Origin: Bartonella alsatica
GTDB lineage: Bacteria > Pseudomonadota > Alphaproteobacteria > Rhizobiales > Rhizobiaceae
DNA length: 64,000 bases
Assembly: GCF_013388295.1 (NCBI RefSeq)
Contig: NZ_CP058235.1
Location: forward strand, 970,001 to 1,034,000
Direction of reading: 5' to 3'
The position numbers were made by a program, and so were the translations under genes. Below the pieces are notes generated by a model. It worked only from the letters and a program-made list of their open reading frames with translations, was not told where the DNA came from and made no database searches. Below, one piece after another: positions 42,597-52,450 of this stretch (position 1 is the stretch's first letter; every line of letters starts with the position of its first letter).

Positions 42597-42755
42597 AATT
42601 TTGATTCATCTACAGGTAATTAATATACAATTATACACAGAAAAACAACTAGAATTCATGCTTTTACATATTTGATTTATGACTTTTGGATTTAATTAGG
42701 AGTATAAAAATTTTTCTTTTACAAGTATTAAAATGTTTTATAGAGGAAAAACATT

Positions 42756-43535
42756 ATGGAACAAAATATTCCTTGCCAATTTTTTTCGTTTGAAGGCACT
42801 CCTCTTGCAGTACGCCATCGCAAAGGGCATTGCTTCCCTGGTTTAGTTTGGCTTTCTGGCTATCAATCCGATATGTTAGGGAAAAAAGCTGTATTTATTG
42901 ATAGTTTTGCTCAGAAGAATGAGTTGTCTTGTTTGCGTTTTGATTACTCTGGCCATGGAGAATCGAAGGGTGATTTTTTTCAAGGCACGATTTCACGTTG
43001 GCTTAAGGAAAGTGTAGCGGTTTTTGAAACCTATTGTGAAGGTCCACAAGTTTTGATTGGTTCTTCTATGGGGGGATGGATTGCACTAAAGCTTGCTATG
43101 ATGCTAGCGCAGAAAAACAAGAGGCTTGCTGGCATGGTGTTGGTTGCACCAGCTCCTGATTTTACACAAACCTTGGTGGAACCAGCATTAGGTCTGGAGG
43201 AATGGAAAATTTTGGAAGAAAAAGGATATGTTGAACGACCTGCGGTTGGTGATGATGAGCCGATGCCTTTTACAAAAGCGTTGATTGAAGATGGACGAGA
43301 TAACTGCGTCATGAAGGGATGTATTGATGTTGGGTGTCCTATTCATATTTTACAAGGGATGGAAGATGAAGATATACCTTATCAGCATACATTGTCTTTA
43401 CTTAATCATTTGCCTTTACATGATGTAACATTAACACTTGTTCGTGATGCAGATCATCGTTTTTCTCGTCCACAAGATTTGGAGTGCCTTGAAACGGTGC
43501 TGAAATTATTAATTGATCGAATTAATACAAGGTAA
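42756..43535 (+). CDS. Alpha/beta hydrolase (ABHD10-like)
   Basis: A 259-residue serine hydrolase fold. The oxyanion region reads FDYSGHGESKG, the nucleophile elbow is IGSSMGGW (GxSxG), the acid is likely in GMEDEDIPYQH and the catalytic His is in DADHRFSRP. It resembles the alphaproteobacterial relatives of human ABHD10, a thioesterase acting on S-acylated proteins; the substrate here is unknown. GAGG nine bases before ATG supports the start. The next gene begins 33 bases downstream on the same strand. Confidence 0.85.
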   Translation: MEQNIPCQFFSFEGTPLAVRHRKGHCFPGLVWLSGYQSDMLGKKAVFIDSFAQKNELSCLRFDYSGHGESKGDFFQGTISRWLKESVAVFETYCEGPQVLIGSSMGGWIALKLAMMLAQKNKRLAGMVLVAPAPDFTQTLVEPALGLEEWKILEEKGYVERPAVGDDEPMPFTKALIEDGRDNCVMKGCIDVGCPIHILQGMEDEDIPYQHTLSLLNHLPLHDVTLTLVRDADHRFSRPQDLECLETVLKLLIDRINTR

Positions 43536-43568
43536 AGGCCAAATTTATTATTGATAAAGACATGATAT

Positions 43569-44315
43569 ATGATCGTTTATGAACAGCCTTTTATTTTCTC
43601 TGATCGCATTATTCCTCTACGTGTACGGGAACATAAACATGCGCGCCGTCTTACATTACGTATTGATAGGAGTGGTAAGGGGATTTGTATAACAACACCA
43701 CCAGCGATAAATCTCTATTCGATTCAAGGTTTTATTGAAAAACACCGATCTTGGATTGAGGCACGTCTTGCTCACGTAAAAGTTTCTCATGAAAATTCTT
43801 ATCTTCAAGAAGGTGTAACGATTTCTGTATTAGGTGTTCCACATACTATAAGACATAAAGCAGGACGCGGGATAACAGAGATCATTACACAGGATGTGGG
43901 GCAAGAGTCTCAAATTATCGTTTATGGTCAATTAGAATATTTACCAAGACGTGTTGCTGATATTTTAAAAAAACAGGCTGCGCTCACTATAACGCCATTG
44001 GTTGTATATTATGCGCATAAAGTAGAGCGTAAAGTGAAATCAATTTGCTATAAAGATACTAAAAGTCGCTGGGGTTCTTGTTCAATAGGAGGACGCCTTT
44101 CTTTTTCTTGGCGTCTTGTTATGGCGCCAAAAGAAATTGTTGAATATGTTGTTGTGCATGAGGTCGCCCATCTTGTTGAAATGAATCACGGACCAAAATT
44201 TTGGGCTCTTTGTGAAAAACTTTATCCCGCAAGTAAAATATATCGTGCTTGGTTAAAGGAAAATGGTCATACGCTGCAAATGATCAATTTTCACTCATAT
44301 AAGTTAGAAATATGA
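43569..44315 (+). CDS. YgjP-like zinc metallopeptidase (DUF45, SprT-like)
   Basis: A 248-residue protein with the zinc-binding HEVAH motif (VVVHEVAHLVEMNHGPKFW), preceded by the family phrase KSRWGSCSIGGRLSFSWRLVMAP. This is the YgjP/SprT-like minigluzincin family; cellular targets are not established. It lies 33 bases after the hydrolase gene, so the two may be cotranscribed. No signal peptide is seen, which suggests a cytoplasmic protein. Confidence 0.85.
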   Translation: MIVYEQPFIFSDRIIPLRVREHKHARRLTLRIDRSGKGICITTPPAINLYSIQGFIEKHRSWIEARLAHVKVSHENSYLQEGVTISVLGVPHTIRHKAGRGITEIITQDVGQESQIIVYGQLEYLPRRVADILKKQAALTITPLVVYYAHKVERKVKSICYKDTKSRWGSCSIGGRLSFSWRLVMAPKEIVEYVVVHEVAHLVEMNHGPKFWALCEKLYPASKIYRAWLKENGHTLQMINFHSYKLEI

Positions 44316-44531
44316 AAAAAACCTGAAGAAGATAATCTTCGATGGAACTTTTTATTTAGCATTCCATTATGTGTGTACTTCGTCGCATGATGAGGAATTC
44401 ATTGAAGCCTCAGCAATACTGTCTTCCCCTGCTTAGTTTGCTGAGTGTCTTCAATGTTTTTGCTTTATTTTTTGTGTAATTCAGCTTAATAATTTCTGAT
44501 AATTCTTTCATTTTAGATTGGAAAAGCGCTT

Positions 44532-45704
44532 ATGTCTGTTCTTACAGATCCTATTCAATTATTACAGGCGCTTATTCGTTGCCCTTCTGTAACACCTCAT
44601 GAAGCGGGTGTCTTATCAAAATTGGAACAATTTCTAACAAAGATGGGGTTTTGTGTTGAGAGGCCTGTTTTTTCAGATAAAAATACAGAAAATGTTGAAA
44701 ATCTTTATGCCAAGATAGGGAAAGAAGGTCCGCATCTTATGTTTGCAGGCCATACAGATGTTGTGCCACCAGGGGCATTGGAATATTGGACGTATCCTCC
44801 TTTTGAAGCTGTAATAGATCAGGGGAAATTATATGGGCGAGGGGCTGTAGATATGAAGGGCGGGATTGCTTGTTTTGTAGCGGCACTTGCTCGAGTTCTT
44901 GAAAAACAGTCTATTAAAGGTATGATAAGCTTTTTGATTACCGGTGATGAAGAAGGTCCTGCACTTAACGGTACTGTCAAACTTCTTAAATGGGCAGAAC
45001 AAAAAGGTGAAAAATGGACCGCCGCTCTTGTAGGAGAACCAACAAGCGTAACAGCTGTTGGTGATGTGATCAAAATTGGTCGTCGGGGATCAATTTCTGG
45101 TATTCTTACCGTTAAAGGTCGTCAAGGTCATGTAGCGTTTCCTGAGCGAGCAGCCAATCCATTGCCTTTAGTAAGTAAGCTTATCCAGGCATTGACACAA
45201 GCTGCTTTAGATCAAGGCACAGAAAATTTTCAACCAAGTAATTTGGAATTAACAGCTATTGATACGGGTAACTCTGCAGTGAATGTTATTCCAGCGCAGG
45301 CAACAGTTCGTTTTAATATACGCTACAACGATCTTTGGACAAAAGAAACGCTTATGAGGGAAATTGAAGAACGACTAAGAACAGTGCAATCAAAAAACGA
45401 TTCTTATCATTTGCCTTCCTATCAGCTTGAGTGGATTCCAAGTTTGGGGGATGTTTTTTTATCCCAAAATGATAAACTCATTAATACATTATCAAATGCT
45501 ATTAAAAGTATAACAGGGAATATACCAGAATATTCAACTTCGGGGGGGACTTCGGATGCACGATTTATAAAGGATTATTGCCCAGTAGTTGAATTTGGAT
45601 TACCAGGGCAGACAATGCACATGGTGGATGAGTGTGTGACTCTCGATGCAATGGAAACTCTCACGGCTATTTATGAGCGTTTCATTGTTGATTTTTTTGC
45701 ATAA
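44532..45704 (+). CDS. dapE: Succinyl-diaminopimelate desuccinylase
   Basis: Releases succinate from N-succinyl-L,L-diaminopimelate in the lysine and peptidoglycan precursor pathway. M20-family motifs are present: GHTDVVPPG with the first metal His, [11 protein letters not shown], and [12 protein letters not shown] with the catalytic Glu pair. [10 protein letters not shown] and [12 protein letters not shown] fit DapE rather than ArgE. It is 390 residues long and complete. The gap of 216 bases before it contains a small GAAGA/TCTTC hairpin (about 44325-44337) that may end the preceding transcript. Confidence 0.94.
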   Translation: MSVLTDPIQLLQALIRCPSVTPHEAGVLSKLEQFLTKMGFCVERPVFSDKNTENVENLYAKIGKEGPHLMFAGHTDVVPPGALEYWTYPPFEAVIDQGKLYGRGAVDMKGGIACFVAALARVLEKQSIKGMISFLITGDEEGPALNGTVKLLKWAEQKGEKWTAALVGEPTSVTAVGDVIKIGRRGSISGILTVKGRQGHVAFPERAANPLPLVSKLIQALTQAALDQGTENFQPSNLELTAIDTGNSAVNVIPAQATVRFNIRYNDLWTKETLMREIEERLRTVQSKNDSYHLPSYQLEWIPSLGDVFLSQNDKLINTLSNAIKSITGNIPEYSTSGGTSDARFIKDYCPVVEFGLPGQTMHMVDECVTLDAMETLTAIYERFIVDFFA

Positions 45705-45804
45705 AATAAAAAGGAATTAATTTTTTTCAACAACATTTTTGCCACGAATTGAAAACTGTATTATGTCACAATTGACGTGATAATAGGTTAGAATTGTAGA
45801 GATT

Positions 45805-47004
45805 TTAGGTTGCTAATTGGCTAATGATGTGATCAAGAAGGATTCGTCCTTTATTGGTTGCTTTTAAGCGTTCGTTTCCTATCATTTCTACCAACCCTTG
45901 TTGTTGTAAATCGATAAGTTTTTCCATTGGTAGGCTTTTGGGGTTTAAGATTTTATAACGCGAAAGATCTAAACCTTCGCAAAGACGCAAACCCATGAGG
46001 AGCATTTCATTTGCTTGTTGTTCAGTGGTCAATTGTTCTGTTTCAATACAGCCATGTCCCAGAGTTTCTACCAATTCAAGCCAATGTTCGGGATATTTTT
46101 CATTTATTGTGACATAACGTTTACAGTTTTCAAGTTGAAAATCAGATTCTTTTGATGAAGCAGAGAAGGAATTTGGTGAGTGCTCAATAAAGCGACCATG
46201 GGCTCCTGGACCAAAGCCTGCATATTCATAATAACGCCAATAGAGAAGATTATGCGCTGATTCGGCACCGGGGATTGCATAATTTGAGATTTCATAGGCA
46301 GGAAATCCCTTTTGTGAAGTTATTTCTTGGGTAAGATGATATAGATCTGCTGCAAGTTCTGATGCGGGAAGGATAAGTCTTCCTGTGGTATGAAGCCGTT
46401 TAAAAGCGGTTCCTTCTTCTATAGTCAGTTGATAAAGAGAAAGGTGGTCTGTTGCCAAATCAAGAGCTTGAAAAAGTTCACATTTCCATTGTTCAAGGGT
46501 TTGTTCGGGACGAGCATAAATTAAATCAAAGGATAAACGTGGAAAAATCTCCCGCGCTAAAGTAATAGCGTGAAGAGCTTGTTTTACATCATGAAGCCGA
46601 CCAAGTTGTCGCAATGCTTTGTCATTGAGAGCCTGTATGCCGAGAGATAAGCGATTAACACCTGCTGCTCGGTATTCACGAAAGCGTTGTACTTCCACGC
46701 TTGATGGGTTAGCTTCTAATGTGATTTCAACTTTATCATCGATTGTCCATTTTTTTGTAAGTGCTTGCAATAAGGCATCAACAGTCTGAGGCATCATAAG
46801 AGAGGGAGTTCCTCCGCCAATAAAAATACTGGTAATATGACGCGGTCCTATTTTATGGGACTGTGTTTCTATTTCACGTTCAAAGGCGGTTACAAAACGT
46901 GGTTGATCAACACCATGAACACGAACATGTGAATTAAAATCACAATAAGGACATTTTGCAGTGCAAAAGGGCCAGTGAATGTAAATACCAAAGAATTCAT
47001 TCAT
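45805..47004 (-). CDS. hemW: Radical SAM heme chaperone HemW
   Basis: HemN-like radical SAM protein that binds heme and inserts it into respiratory proteins. The cluster motif is [11 protein letters not shown] (CxxxCxxC) near residue 18, followed by [10 protein letters not shown] and [12 protein letters not shown]. At 399 residues it has the HemW size and lacks the HemN N-terminal extension, so true coproporphyrinogen oxidase activity is unlikely. Its start overlaps the rdgB stop by four bases (ATGA), a conserved pairing in alphaproteobacteria. Confidence 0.92.
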   Translation of the reverse strand: MNEFFGIYIHWPFCTAKCPYCDFNSHVRVHGVDQPRFVTAFEREIETQSHKIGPRHITSIFIGGGTPSLMMPQTVDALLQALTKKWTIDDKVEITLEANPSSVEVQRFREYRAAGVNRLSLGIQALNDKALRQLGRLHDVKQALHAITLAREIFPRLSFDLIYARPEQTLEQWKCELFQALDLATDHLSLYQLTIEEGTAFKRLHTTGRLILPASELAADLYHLTQEITSQKGFPAYEISNYAIPGAESAHNLLYWRYYEYAGFGPGAHGRFIEHSPNSFSASSKESDFQLENCKRYVTINEKYPEHWLELVETLGHGCIETEQLTTEQQANEMLLMGLRLCEGLDLSRYKILNPKSLPMEKLIDLQQQGLVEMIGNERLKATNKGRILLDHIISQLAT

Positions 47005-47651
47005 GAGAGTGTCATGAGGTTTTGGGCTAAAAGTTTAAAGGCACGTGCGCGATGTGAGAGCGGGGGTGTTTTATCATTGAGTTTCCAGCCATGTTTTTGT
47101 TCCATTGACATTTCACCAAAGGTATTGGCATATCCATCTGGTAAAAAAATAGGATCGAAACCAAAACCTTTATCTCCACGTGGAGGCCAAATGAATGTAC
47201 CTTCAACATTACCATGAAAATAATCTGCATGAGCATCAGGCCATGCAATGCATATGACTGATATAAAACGGCATTTTCGTTGGCTTTTTTTATGCGCTCC
47301 GATTTTTTGGAGTTCATCTTCTATTTTTTGCATAGCTTTTAAAAAATTACGTGAACCATCAGGTTGAAGAGCCCAATCAGCGGTATTAACGCCTGGTGCA
47401 TTACCCAATGCGTCCACTTCCAAGCCTGAATCGTCAGAAAGGGCAGGAAGCCCTGTATTTTTTGCTGCTGAAAAAGCTTTAATATAAGCATTTTCTTCAA
47501 ATGTTGTTCCCGTTTCTTTAGGTTCTGGCAATCCAAGCTCTTTTGCTGATTGTATAGTTAAACCGAAGGGAGAGATCAAAGTGATAATTTCGTGCAATTT
47601 ACTGGTGTTGTGTGTAGCAATGACAAGTTTTTGGGTTGCTATACTTCTCAT
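47001..47651 (-). CDS. rdgB: Non-canonical purine NTP pyrophosphatase (RdgB/HAM1)
   Basis: Hydrolyses dITP, XTP and ITP, keeping them out of nucleic acids. The family motifs are [11 protein letters not shown] near the N-terminus, [17 protein letters not shown] with catalytic acids, and [19 protein letters not shown] is at the C-terminus. It is 216 residues long. It precedes and overlaps hemW. In many relatives rph lies between hrcA and rdgB; here the 310 bases upstream to hrcA carry no gene. Confidence 0.94.
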   Translation of the reverse strand: MRSIATQKLVIATHNTSKLHEIITLISPFGLTIQSAKELGLPEPKETGTTFEENAYIKAFSAAKNTGLPALSDDSGLEVDALGNAPGVNTADWALQPDGSRNFLKAMQKIEDELQKIGAHKKSQRKCRFISVICIAWPDAHADYFHGNVEGTFIWPPRGDKGFGFDPIFLPDGYANTFGEMSMEQKHGWKLNDKTPPLSHRARAFKLLAQNLMTLS

Positions 47652-47963
47652 GTAAATTTCTCCAGAGGTAAAAAGAGAGGGGTACTATTTTTGTACTAAA
47701 AATCAGTTTAAACCTTATATAGACAAATTTTGCCAGATTTTACGGGATACATCTTTTTGCATGTTTATTAATATTCCACTTAAATGAAATCTTTTGTATT
47801 TTGTGATGGCAATAATTAAAAAGATATATAGACGATACCTTTTTTTGATGGTAGCATTTTTACTATAAATATATGATATACTTTTGCACTGCTTTAGACT
47901 ATTTGACCAAACCTTGGCAAGACTTATATAAAAGAGGTGTTTTAAAGTAATGAAACAATTGTG
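47652..47963. other. Divergent intergenic region between rdgB and hrcA
   Basis: About 310 bases with no gene. It holds a likely hrcA promoter (47903-47930). No CIRCE element (TTAGCACTC-N9-GAGTGCTAA) is visible and no RNase PH remnant was recognised. Confidence 0.5.
47903..47930 (+). promoter_or_regulatory. Possible sigma-70 promoter of hrcA
   Basis: TTGACC, 16 bases, TATATA, placed 33 bases before the hrcA start. Confidence 0.45.
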
Positions 47964-49034
47964 ATGAAGCACAAACCTATTGATGATGAACTAAAATATC
48001 TTGATGAGCGTTCGCGGGATATCTTTCGCCATATTGTAGAAGCTTATCTTAATGATGGTGAACCTGTAGGATCACGAAATCTTTCTAAGCTTTTGCGACA
48101 GACATTATCACCAGCAACGATTCGCAATGTTATGAGTGATCTTGAACATCTCGGTTTGATTTATGCACCTCATGTATCTGCAGGTCGTATGCCGACACAA
48201 TCAGGGTTACGATTTTTTGTTGATGCGTTTATGGAAGCGGGTGATTTGCCAAACGAGGAGCGTGAGAGTATTGAAATGCAAGTCAAAGAAGCTGGCCACG
48301 CGCAATCAGTTGAGCATTTTCTCGTTCAAGCAAGCCGTGTTCTTTCAGATCTTTCACGTGGTGCAGGACTTGTTTTAGCAACGAAATATGAAGGGACGTT
48401 GAAGCATATTGAATTTGTACGCCTTGATAGGGAACACGCTCTTGCTGTTTTAGTAACTCAACAAGGTGAGGTTGAAAATCGTATTGTTCATTTACCGGAA
48501 GGGGTTACCCATGCACAATTGACAGAAGCAACGAATTTTCTTAATGCTCATATTCAGGGGCGTACATTGAGTGAAGCTAAAGAAGAAATTGTACGTTTAT
48601 GTTCAGAAACACGAGCCGCGCTTGATCGTTTATCCCAACATCTTGTTGAAACGGGATTAGCTCTTTGGGGCGGAGAAGATGCTGATCATAAAATACACCT
48701 TATTGTTCGTGGGCGTAGCAATTTGCTTGAAGATGTGAAAGCAGAAGAAGATTTAGAGCGGTTACGGCATTTGTTTGATGACCTTGAAACGCGTGAAAGT
48801 ATGGCACAGCTTCTCGACTTAACCGATGAAGGTTCGGGCGTTCGTATCTTTATTGGTTCAGAAAATAAGTTGTTTTCGCTTTCTGGCTCTTCTTTAGTGG
48901 TAGCACCTTATCGTGATTCAAAACAAAGAGTTATTGGTGCTTTAGGAGTTATTGGGCCTACACGGCTTAATTATGCAAGGATTGTGCCTATGGTTGATTA
49001 TACAGCTCAACTTGTATCACAACTGTTGCGTTAA
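47964..49034 (+). CDS. hrcA: Heat-inducible transcription repressor HrcA
   Basis: Represses heat-shock operons by binding CIRCE; GroEL keeps it folded. The N-terminal winged helix has LDERSRDIFRHIVEAYLNDGEPVGSRNL and LSPATIRNVMSDLEHLGL. The C-terminal end has GVIGPTRLNYARIVPMVDYTA. It has 356 residues from the ATG at 47964; a GTG one codon earlier is possible. The ribosome site is weak. No CIRCE is seen in this window, so its operator is presumably elsewhere (groESL). grpE follows 123 bases downstream. Confidence 0.94.
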   Translation: MKHKPIDDELKYLDERSRDIFRHIVEAYLNDGEPVGSRNLSKLLRQTLSPATIRNVMSDLEHLGLIYAPHVSAGRMPTQSGLRFFVDAFMEAGDLPNEERESIEMQVKEAGHAQSVEHFLVQASRVLSDLSRGAGLVLATKYEGTLKHIEFVRLDREHALAVLVTQQGEVENRIVHLPEGVTHAQLTEATNFLNAHIQGRTLSEAKEEIVRLCSETRAALDRLSQHLVETGLALWGGEDADHKIHLIVRGRSNLLEDVKAEEDLERLRHLFDDLETRESMAQLLDLTDEGSGVRIFIGSENKLFSLSGSSLVVAPYRDSKQRVIGALGVIGPTRLNYARIVPMVDYTAQLVSQLLR

Positions 49035-49092
49035 AATGACTAAAAAATTTATACTATAGATATTCGTTATATTAAGATTGTGTAAATACCCC

Positions 49093-49122
49093 CTTGATTT
49101 TTGTCTGTGAAATTTCGATATC
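49093..49122 (+). promoter_or_regulatory. Possible heat-shock sigma (RpoH) promoter of grpE
   Basis: The element CCCCTTGATTT (49090-49100) matches the sigma-32 -35 box very well; about 18 bases later TCGATAT partly matches the -10 box. It lies 35-65 bases before grpE. Confidence 0.45.
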
Positions 49123-49157
49123 GAGAATAACAAATCTTATGAAGGAATGGAATTTTT

Positions 49158-49820
49158 ATGTCTAATGAAAAAAACAAATTTACTGACGCTTCATTTGAAA
49201 ACTGTGATTTAAAAGATCCAGCTGATCGCGATGCACTTAAAAAAGCAGCTGATGAGTTTTTAAAAACGCGTGAAACAGAGACTCGCGCAGAGATTGAAGA
49301 GGAAAAAAATGAGTTTGTTGATCCGTTGGTTGCTTTGCAGGATGAAAATCAACAGCTAAAAGATCAACTTTTACGTCTTGCTGCAGACATGGAAAACCTT
49401 CGACGTCGTACTGCACGTGATGTGGCAGATGCGAAGGCTTATTCAATTGCTAATTTTGCACGTGATATGTTATCTGTTTCTGATAACCTCAATCGTGCTT
49501 TGGAGGCTATTCCGGAAGGGGCAAAGGAGAATGATGTTGGTTTAAAAACATTAGCTGAGGGTGTAGAAATGACTGAGCGTGCAATGATAGCAGCGTTAGA
49601 ACGTCACGGAGTGCAGAAAATTCATCCAGAAGGACAAAAATTTGATCCTCACTTTCATCAAGCGATGTTTGAAATCCCGAATACCGATGTACCAGATAAT
49701 ACTGTTCAGCAAGTTGTTCAGGCAGGTTATGTTATTGGTGACCGTGTATTACGTCCAGCTATAGTAGGAGTAGCCAAGGGAGGGATGAAAGAGTCTACTG
49801 TTGAATCTGATCCAGTTTGA
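49158..49820 (+). CDS. grpE: Nucleotide exchange factor GrpE
   Basis: Dimeric co-chaperone that releases ADP from DnaK. An acidic, charged N-terminal region and long helix (about residues 40-90, [18 protein letters not shown]) precede the beta domain, which ends [18 protein letters not shown], the family signature. It is 220 residues long. AAGGA 11 bases upstream supports the ATG. It lies downstream of hrcA with a separate heat-shock-type promoter, while dnaK-dnaJ lie 7.5 kb away. Confidence 0.95.
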   Translation: MSNEKNKFTDASFENCDLKDPADRDALKKAADEFLKTRETETRAEIEEEKNEFVDPLVALQDENQQLKDQLLRLAADMENLRRRTARDVADAKAYSIANFARDMLSVSDNLNRALEAIPEGAKENDVGLKTLAEGVEMTERAMIAALERHGVQKIHPEGQKFDPHFHQAMFEIPNTDVPDNTVQQVVQAGYVIGDRVLRPAIVGVAKGGMKESTVESDPV

Positions 49821-49929
49821 TACATCTAGTAAAAATGCCCCCGCGCAAAAATATGATATCACACACAATTGTCCCATTTTTGTGAAGCATTTTATAAAAA
49901 AGAGCTCTAGACAGTAATAAAACACTCTT

Positions 49930-50469
49930 TTACTTTTGAAGTGACCAACTTCCTTTCAAAATATACGGAGCATCGCTTGAGGGGGATGGCGATAACAATA
50001 AAACGAAATGATCGACTTTGAAAGAAGGAAATGAAAAATTATTTTGAGAAGATATGTAAGAAGGAAGATCTTCCGGCTTAATATTGAGCAGTCGCGCAAT
50101 AGTAATATGCGGAATAAACTGTTTTTCATCAGGTGTTAAGCTCAAGCTGTTCCGAATACATTGCATCTTTTCGTGTAAAAGATTGAGAGTTTCACAAGGT
50201 TCAATAAGAACAACAAGAGAATGTGGAGCGTTTTTTGAACCAAAGACTTCAAAACCCTTTGTTTTTAGCACAAAAGGAGGGATCTTTATTGTATCAAAGG
50301 CGCACATAAGTTCATCTGCTACTGAACTTTTAACTTCACCAAAAAAAGATAAAGTAACATGAAAATTTTGTGATTTGATCCACTGCGCGTTCGGTAAGCC
50401 CTTTTGCAGCGATATGAGTGTTTCAGTTGTTTTTTGAGGAATCTGAAGAGCACTAAATAAACGGCACAT
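49930..50469 (-). CDS. thpR: RNA 2',3'-cyclic phosphodiesterase (2'-5' RNA ligase family)
   Basis: LigT/ThpR-type 2H phosphoesterase. The two HxT/Sx motifs are FHVTLSFFGEV near residue 43 and HITIARLL near residue 127. It is 179 residues long and complete. Its physiological RNA substrate is not known. It converges with grpE; an AAAAGAG/CTCTTTT dyad at about 49896-49930 may separate the transcripts. Confidence 0.88.
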   Translation of the reverse strand: MCRLFSALQIPQKTTETLISLQKGLPNAQWIKSQNFHVTLSFFGEVKSSVADELMCAFDTIKIPPFVLKTKGFEVFGSKNAPHSLVVLIEPCETLNLLHEKMQCIRNSLSLTPDEKQFIPHITIARLLNIKPEDLPSYISSQNNFSFPSFKVDHFVLLLSPSPSSDAPYILKGSWSLQK

Positions 50470-51118
50470 ATTATCTCCTTAAAGTTGAAAAAATGCCATA
50501 GCAAATGCAATGGCAAATAATAAAGAAATGTACCAATAATAAGTTGATTATGTAGAAAAATAATGTCTAAAAAGTGTTATAATGAAGAGTTGAATTCATA
50601 AAGCTTTATTAAGCTTAAAAAAAAGAATGGTTATGTTGAAAACAAAAATCGTATTAATGTGTGTTTCATTGTAAAGATATGCAGTAAAGGGGAGATATTT
50701 GTGCTTTCATTTATAACACTACAAATCCAGCTATAAGATAAGGAAAGTTGATGGATTTGTAATTTTGGGATCATTTTTACATTTTTTAAAATAGCTTAAA
50801 AGTTAACATATCCAATAAAGAATGAATGTTTCTCTTTTTGTAAATATTTCAGCATACATGTTAAGTAGTATAACACCTAGAATACATAACAAACATTTAA
50901 ATCGACCAAATGTAGTTTGAAACAAAAACAAAAATAAATCATTGTGCACAACACAACTGTCTAGCAAACATTTGCGCCTACGATAACTGTAACACAAATC
51001 CATAACGGATATGAATATTAGTACTTTTAAGAAGAAAGCAAGGAAGCGAATCAAAATAATAATGACGAGAGTTTTTGCTTATTTTAGGGATGATCATACC
51101 TTTTGAAGATAAGAAACT
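50470..51118. other. Gene-free gap downstream of ptsH
   Basis: About 650 AT-rich bases. A minus-strand frame of 83 codons (50803-51054) has an unusual composition rich in Phe, Leu and Cys and no recognisable domain; I do not count it as a gene. In many Rhizobiales ahcY lies here. Confidence 0.4.
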
Positions 51119-51415
51119 TTAATTCTCTTCTCCAAATTTATTATTTATGAGCTTTTCAAGAGCATCGAGAGCATCAGTTGCTTCTGGTCCCCAAACGCGA
51201 ATAGTGAGGTTACAACCAGAGGAGGCTGCTAACATCATAAGTCCCATAATTGATGAACCGCCAACAATTTTCCCATCTTTTTCAACTTCAACAATTGCAT
51301 TAAAATTATCAACAGTTTGAACAAATTTTGCAGAAGCACGTGCATGCAATCCACGTTTATTACAAATATTGAAATGACGACTTAGTTTAGATGGAAGAGG
51401 GTCTTTAAAAAGCAT
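51119..51415 (-). CDS. ptsH: HPr-family phosphocarrier protein
   Basis: Phosphocarrier of a regulatory (nitrogen-type or incomplete) phosphotransferase system. The phosphoryl site is His24 in RGLHARASAKFV and the regulatory serine is Ser55 in GGSSIMGLM, at the correct 31-residue spacing for HprK control. Its 98 residues include a 10-residue N-terminal extension. It is the last gene of the batR-batS-hprK-EIIA-ptsH run, 25 bases after the EIIA gene. No sugar permease (EIIBC) is present in the window, so the role is probably signalling. Confidence 0.93.
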   Translation of the reverse strand: MLFKDPLPSKLSRHFNICNKRGLHARASAKFVQTVDNFNAIVEVEKDGKIVGGSSIMGLMMLAASSGCNLTIRVWGPEATDALDALEKLINNKFGEEN

Positions 51416-51440
51416 AAGTGATTAATTATCCGCTATAAAA

Positions 51441-51830
51441 TTATACTGGTACATTAATATATTTACGTCCTGCTTCTTGCGCTATTCTTAAAGCTTCTGA
51501 TAATGAAATATCAGGGCATTGGCGAATAGAGATCAGTTTAATGAGCATCGGAAGATTAACACCTGCAATCATTTCAACACGTCCTTTTTCAATAGCAGGA
51601 ATAGCCATATTTGATGGTGTTCCACCAAACACGTCTGTTAGTATAATCACGCCATGGTTTGTATCTGTAGAGGAAACCGCAGCTATAATATCACCTCGGC
51701 GTTGATCTATGTCATCATCAGGGTAGACACATATTGTTGCGAACTTTTCTTGTGTTCCAACAACATGTTCTACTGCATGTAGAAATTCAATAGCCAACTC
51801 ACCGTGCGTTACAAGCACGAGACCAATCAT
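51441..51830 (-). CDS. PTS EIIA component, mannose family
   Basis: Receives phosphate from HPr on His9 (VTHGELA). The 129-residue domain shows VIILTDVFGGTPSNMA, typical of EIIA-Man. In alphaproteobacteria this protein has no partner EIIB/EIIC and is thought to act as a regulator. It lies between hprK (132-base gap) and ptsH (25-base gap). Confidence 0.92.
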   Translation of the reverse strand: MIGLVLVTHGELAIEFLHAVEHVVGTQEKFATICVYPDDDIDQRRGDIIAAVSSTDTNHGVIILTDVFGGTPSNMAIPAIEKGRVEMIAGVNLPMLIKLISIRQCPDISLSEALRIAQEAGRKYINVPV

Positions 51831-51962
51831 TTACACGAACTCCTGTTAACTAAAGATCCGACCATATTGGTGGGAAGCATATTTTACAAAGCTTTGTTCT
51901 TCTGCCAAGAAAAATTTGCAAAAAAAGGCAAAAATAATGATTTTTTTATATTTAGAAAAAAA

Positions 51963-52427
51963 TTAAACTGATTTATGCCATATTTTTCTAAAAAAGAATG
52001 CTTCAATAGCCTGACAAATGGCTGTACAATCGGCTTCATGAAGGCTAGGAAGTTTTAAAAGAGGGATATGTAGATCTGCAAATTGGAAAGTTTGATTTGT
52101 GGAAAAGCGTTCATATTCAGGGCCGAGAAGAATGACACAATCGATAGCCGTTTGCTTTTCAAATTCTATCATATAAAGGCCAACACCACGAATCTCAATA
52201 CCACCTTGTAAACCTTCTGGAGTGTATCCGTATAGTTTTCCATCTTGCACTCGGAGCATTGTGTAATCATCACTGATAAGTTTCGCTTCACGTTTTGACC
52301 ACTCAGCGCGATCGAGCAAAGAAAGGGTAAGAGTTGATTTACCTGATCCTGATGGGCCTATAATCAATAGCCCTCTTCCTCCCAATTGAAGGCAATTTGC
52401 GTGGAGTATTTCATTTTTTGTTTTCAT
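51963..52427 (-). CDS. hprK: HPr kinase/phosphorylase, short alphaproteobacterial form
   Basis: Phosphorylates HPr on its regulatory serine. The P-loop GPSGSGKST is at residues 24-32, SDDYTMLR follows, and the HprK signature GGIEIRGVGLYMIE is present. It is only 154 residues long because the N-terminal domain of Firmicutes HprK is absent, as usual in alphaproteobacteria. It starts 23 bases after batS, so sensor kinase and PTS regulator are probably cotranscribed. Confidence 0.93.
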   Translation of the reverse strand: MKTKNEILHANCLQLGGRGLLIIGPSGSGKSTLTLSLLDRAEWSKREAKLISDDYTMLRVQDGKLYGYTPEGLQGGIEIRGVGLYMIEFEKQTAIDCVILLGPEYERFSTNQTFQFADLHIPLLKLPSLHEADCTAICQAIEAFFFRKIWHKSV

Positions 52428-52450
52428 GCCTTTTGCTTTGGGTAAATAAT

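Noticed and set aside
47881..47964. CIRCE operator upstream of hrcA or dnaK
   Set aside because: No TTAGCACTC-N9-GAGTGCTAA or close variant could be found upstream of hrcA, grpE or dnaK.
50803..51054. Minus-strand 83-codon frame after ptsH
   Set aside because: Composition is dominated by Phe, Leu, Ile and Cys as expected for AT-rich noncoding DNA, with no ribosome site and no recognised domain.
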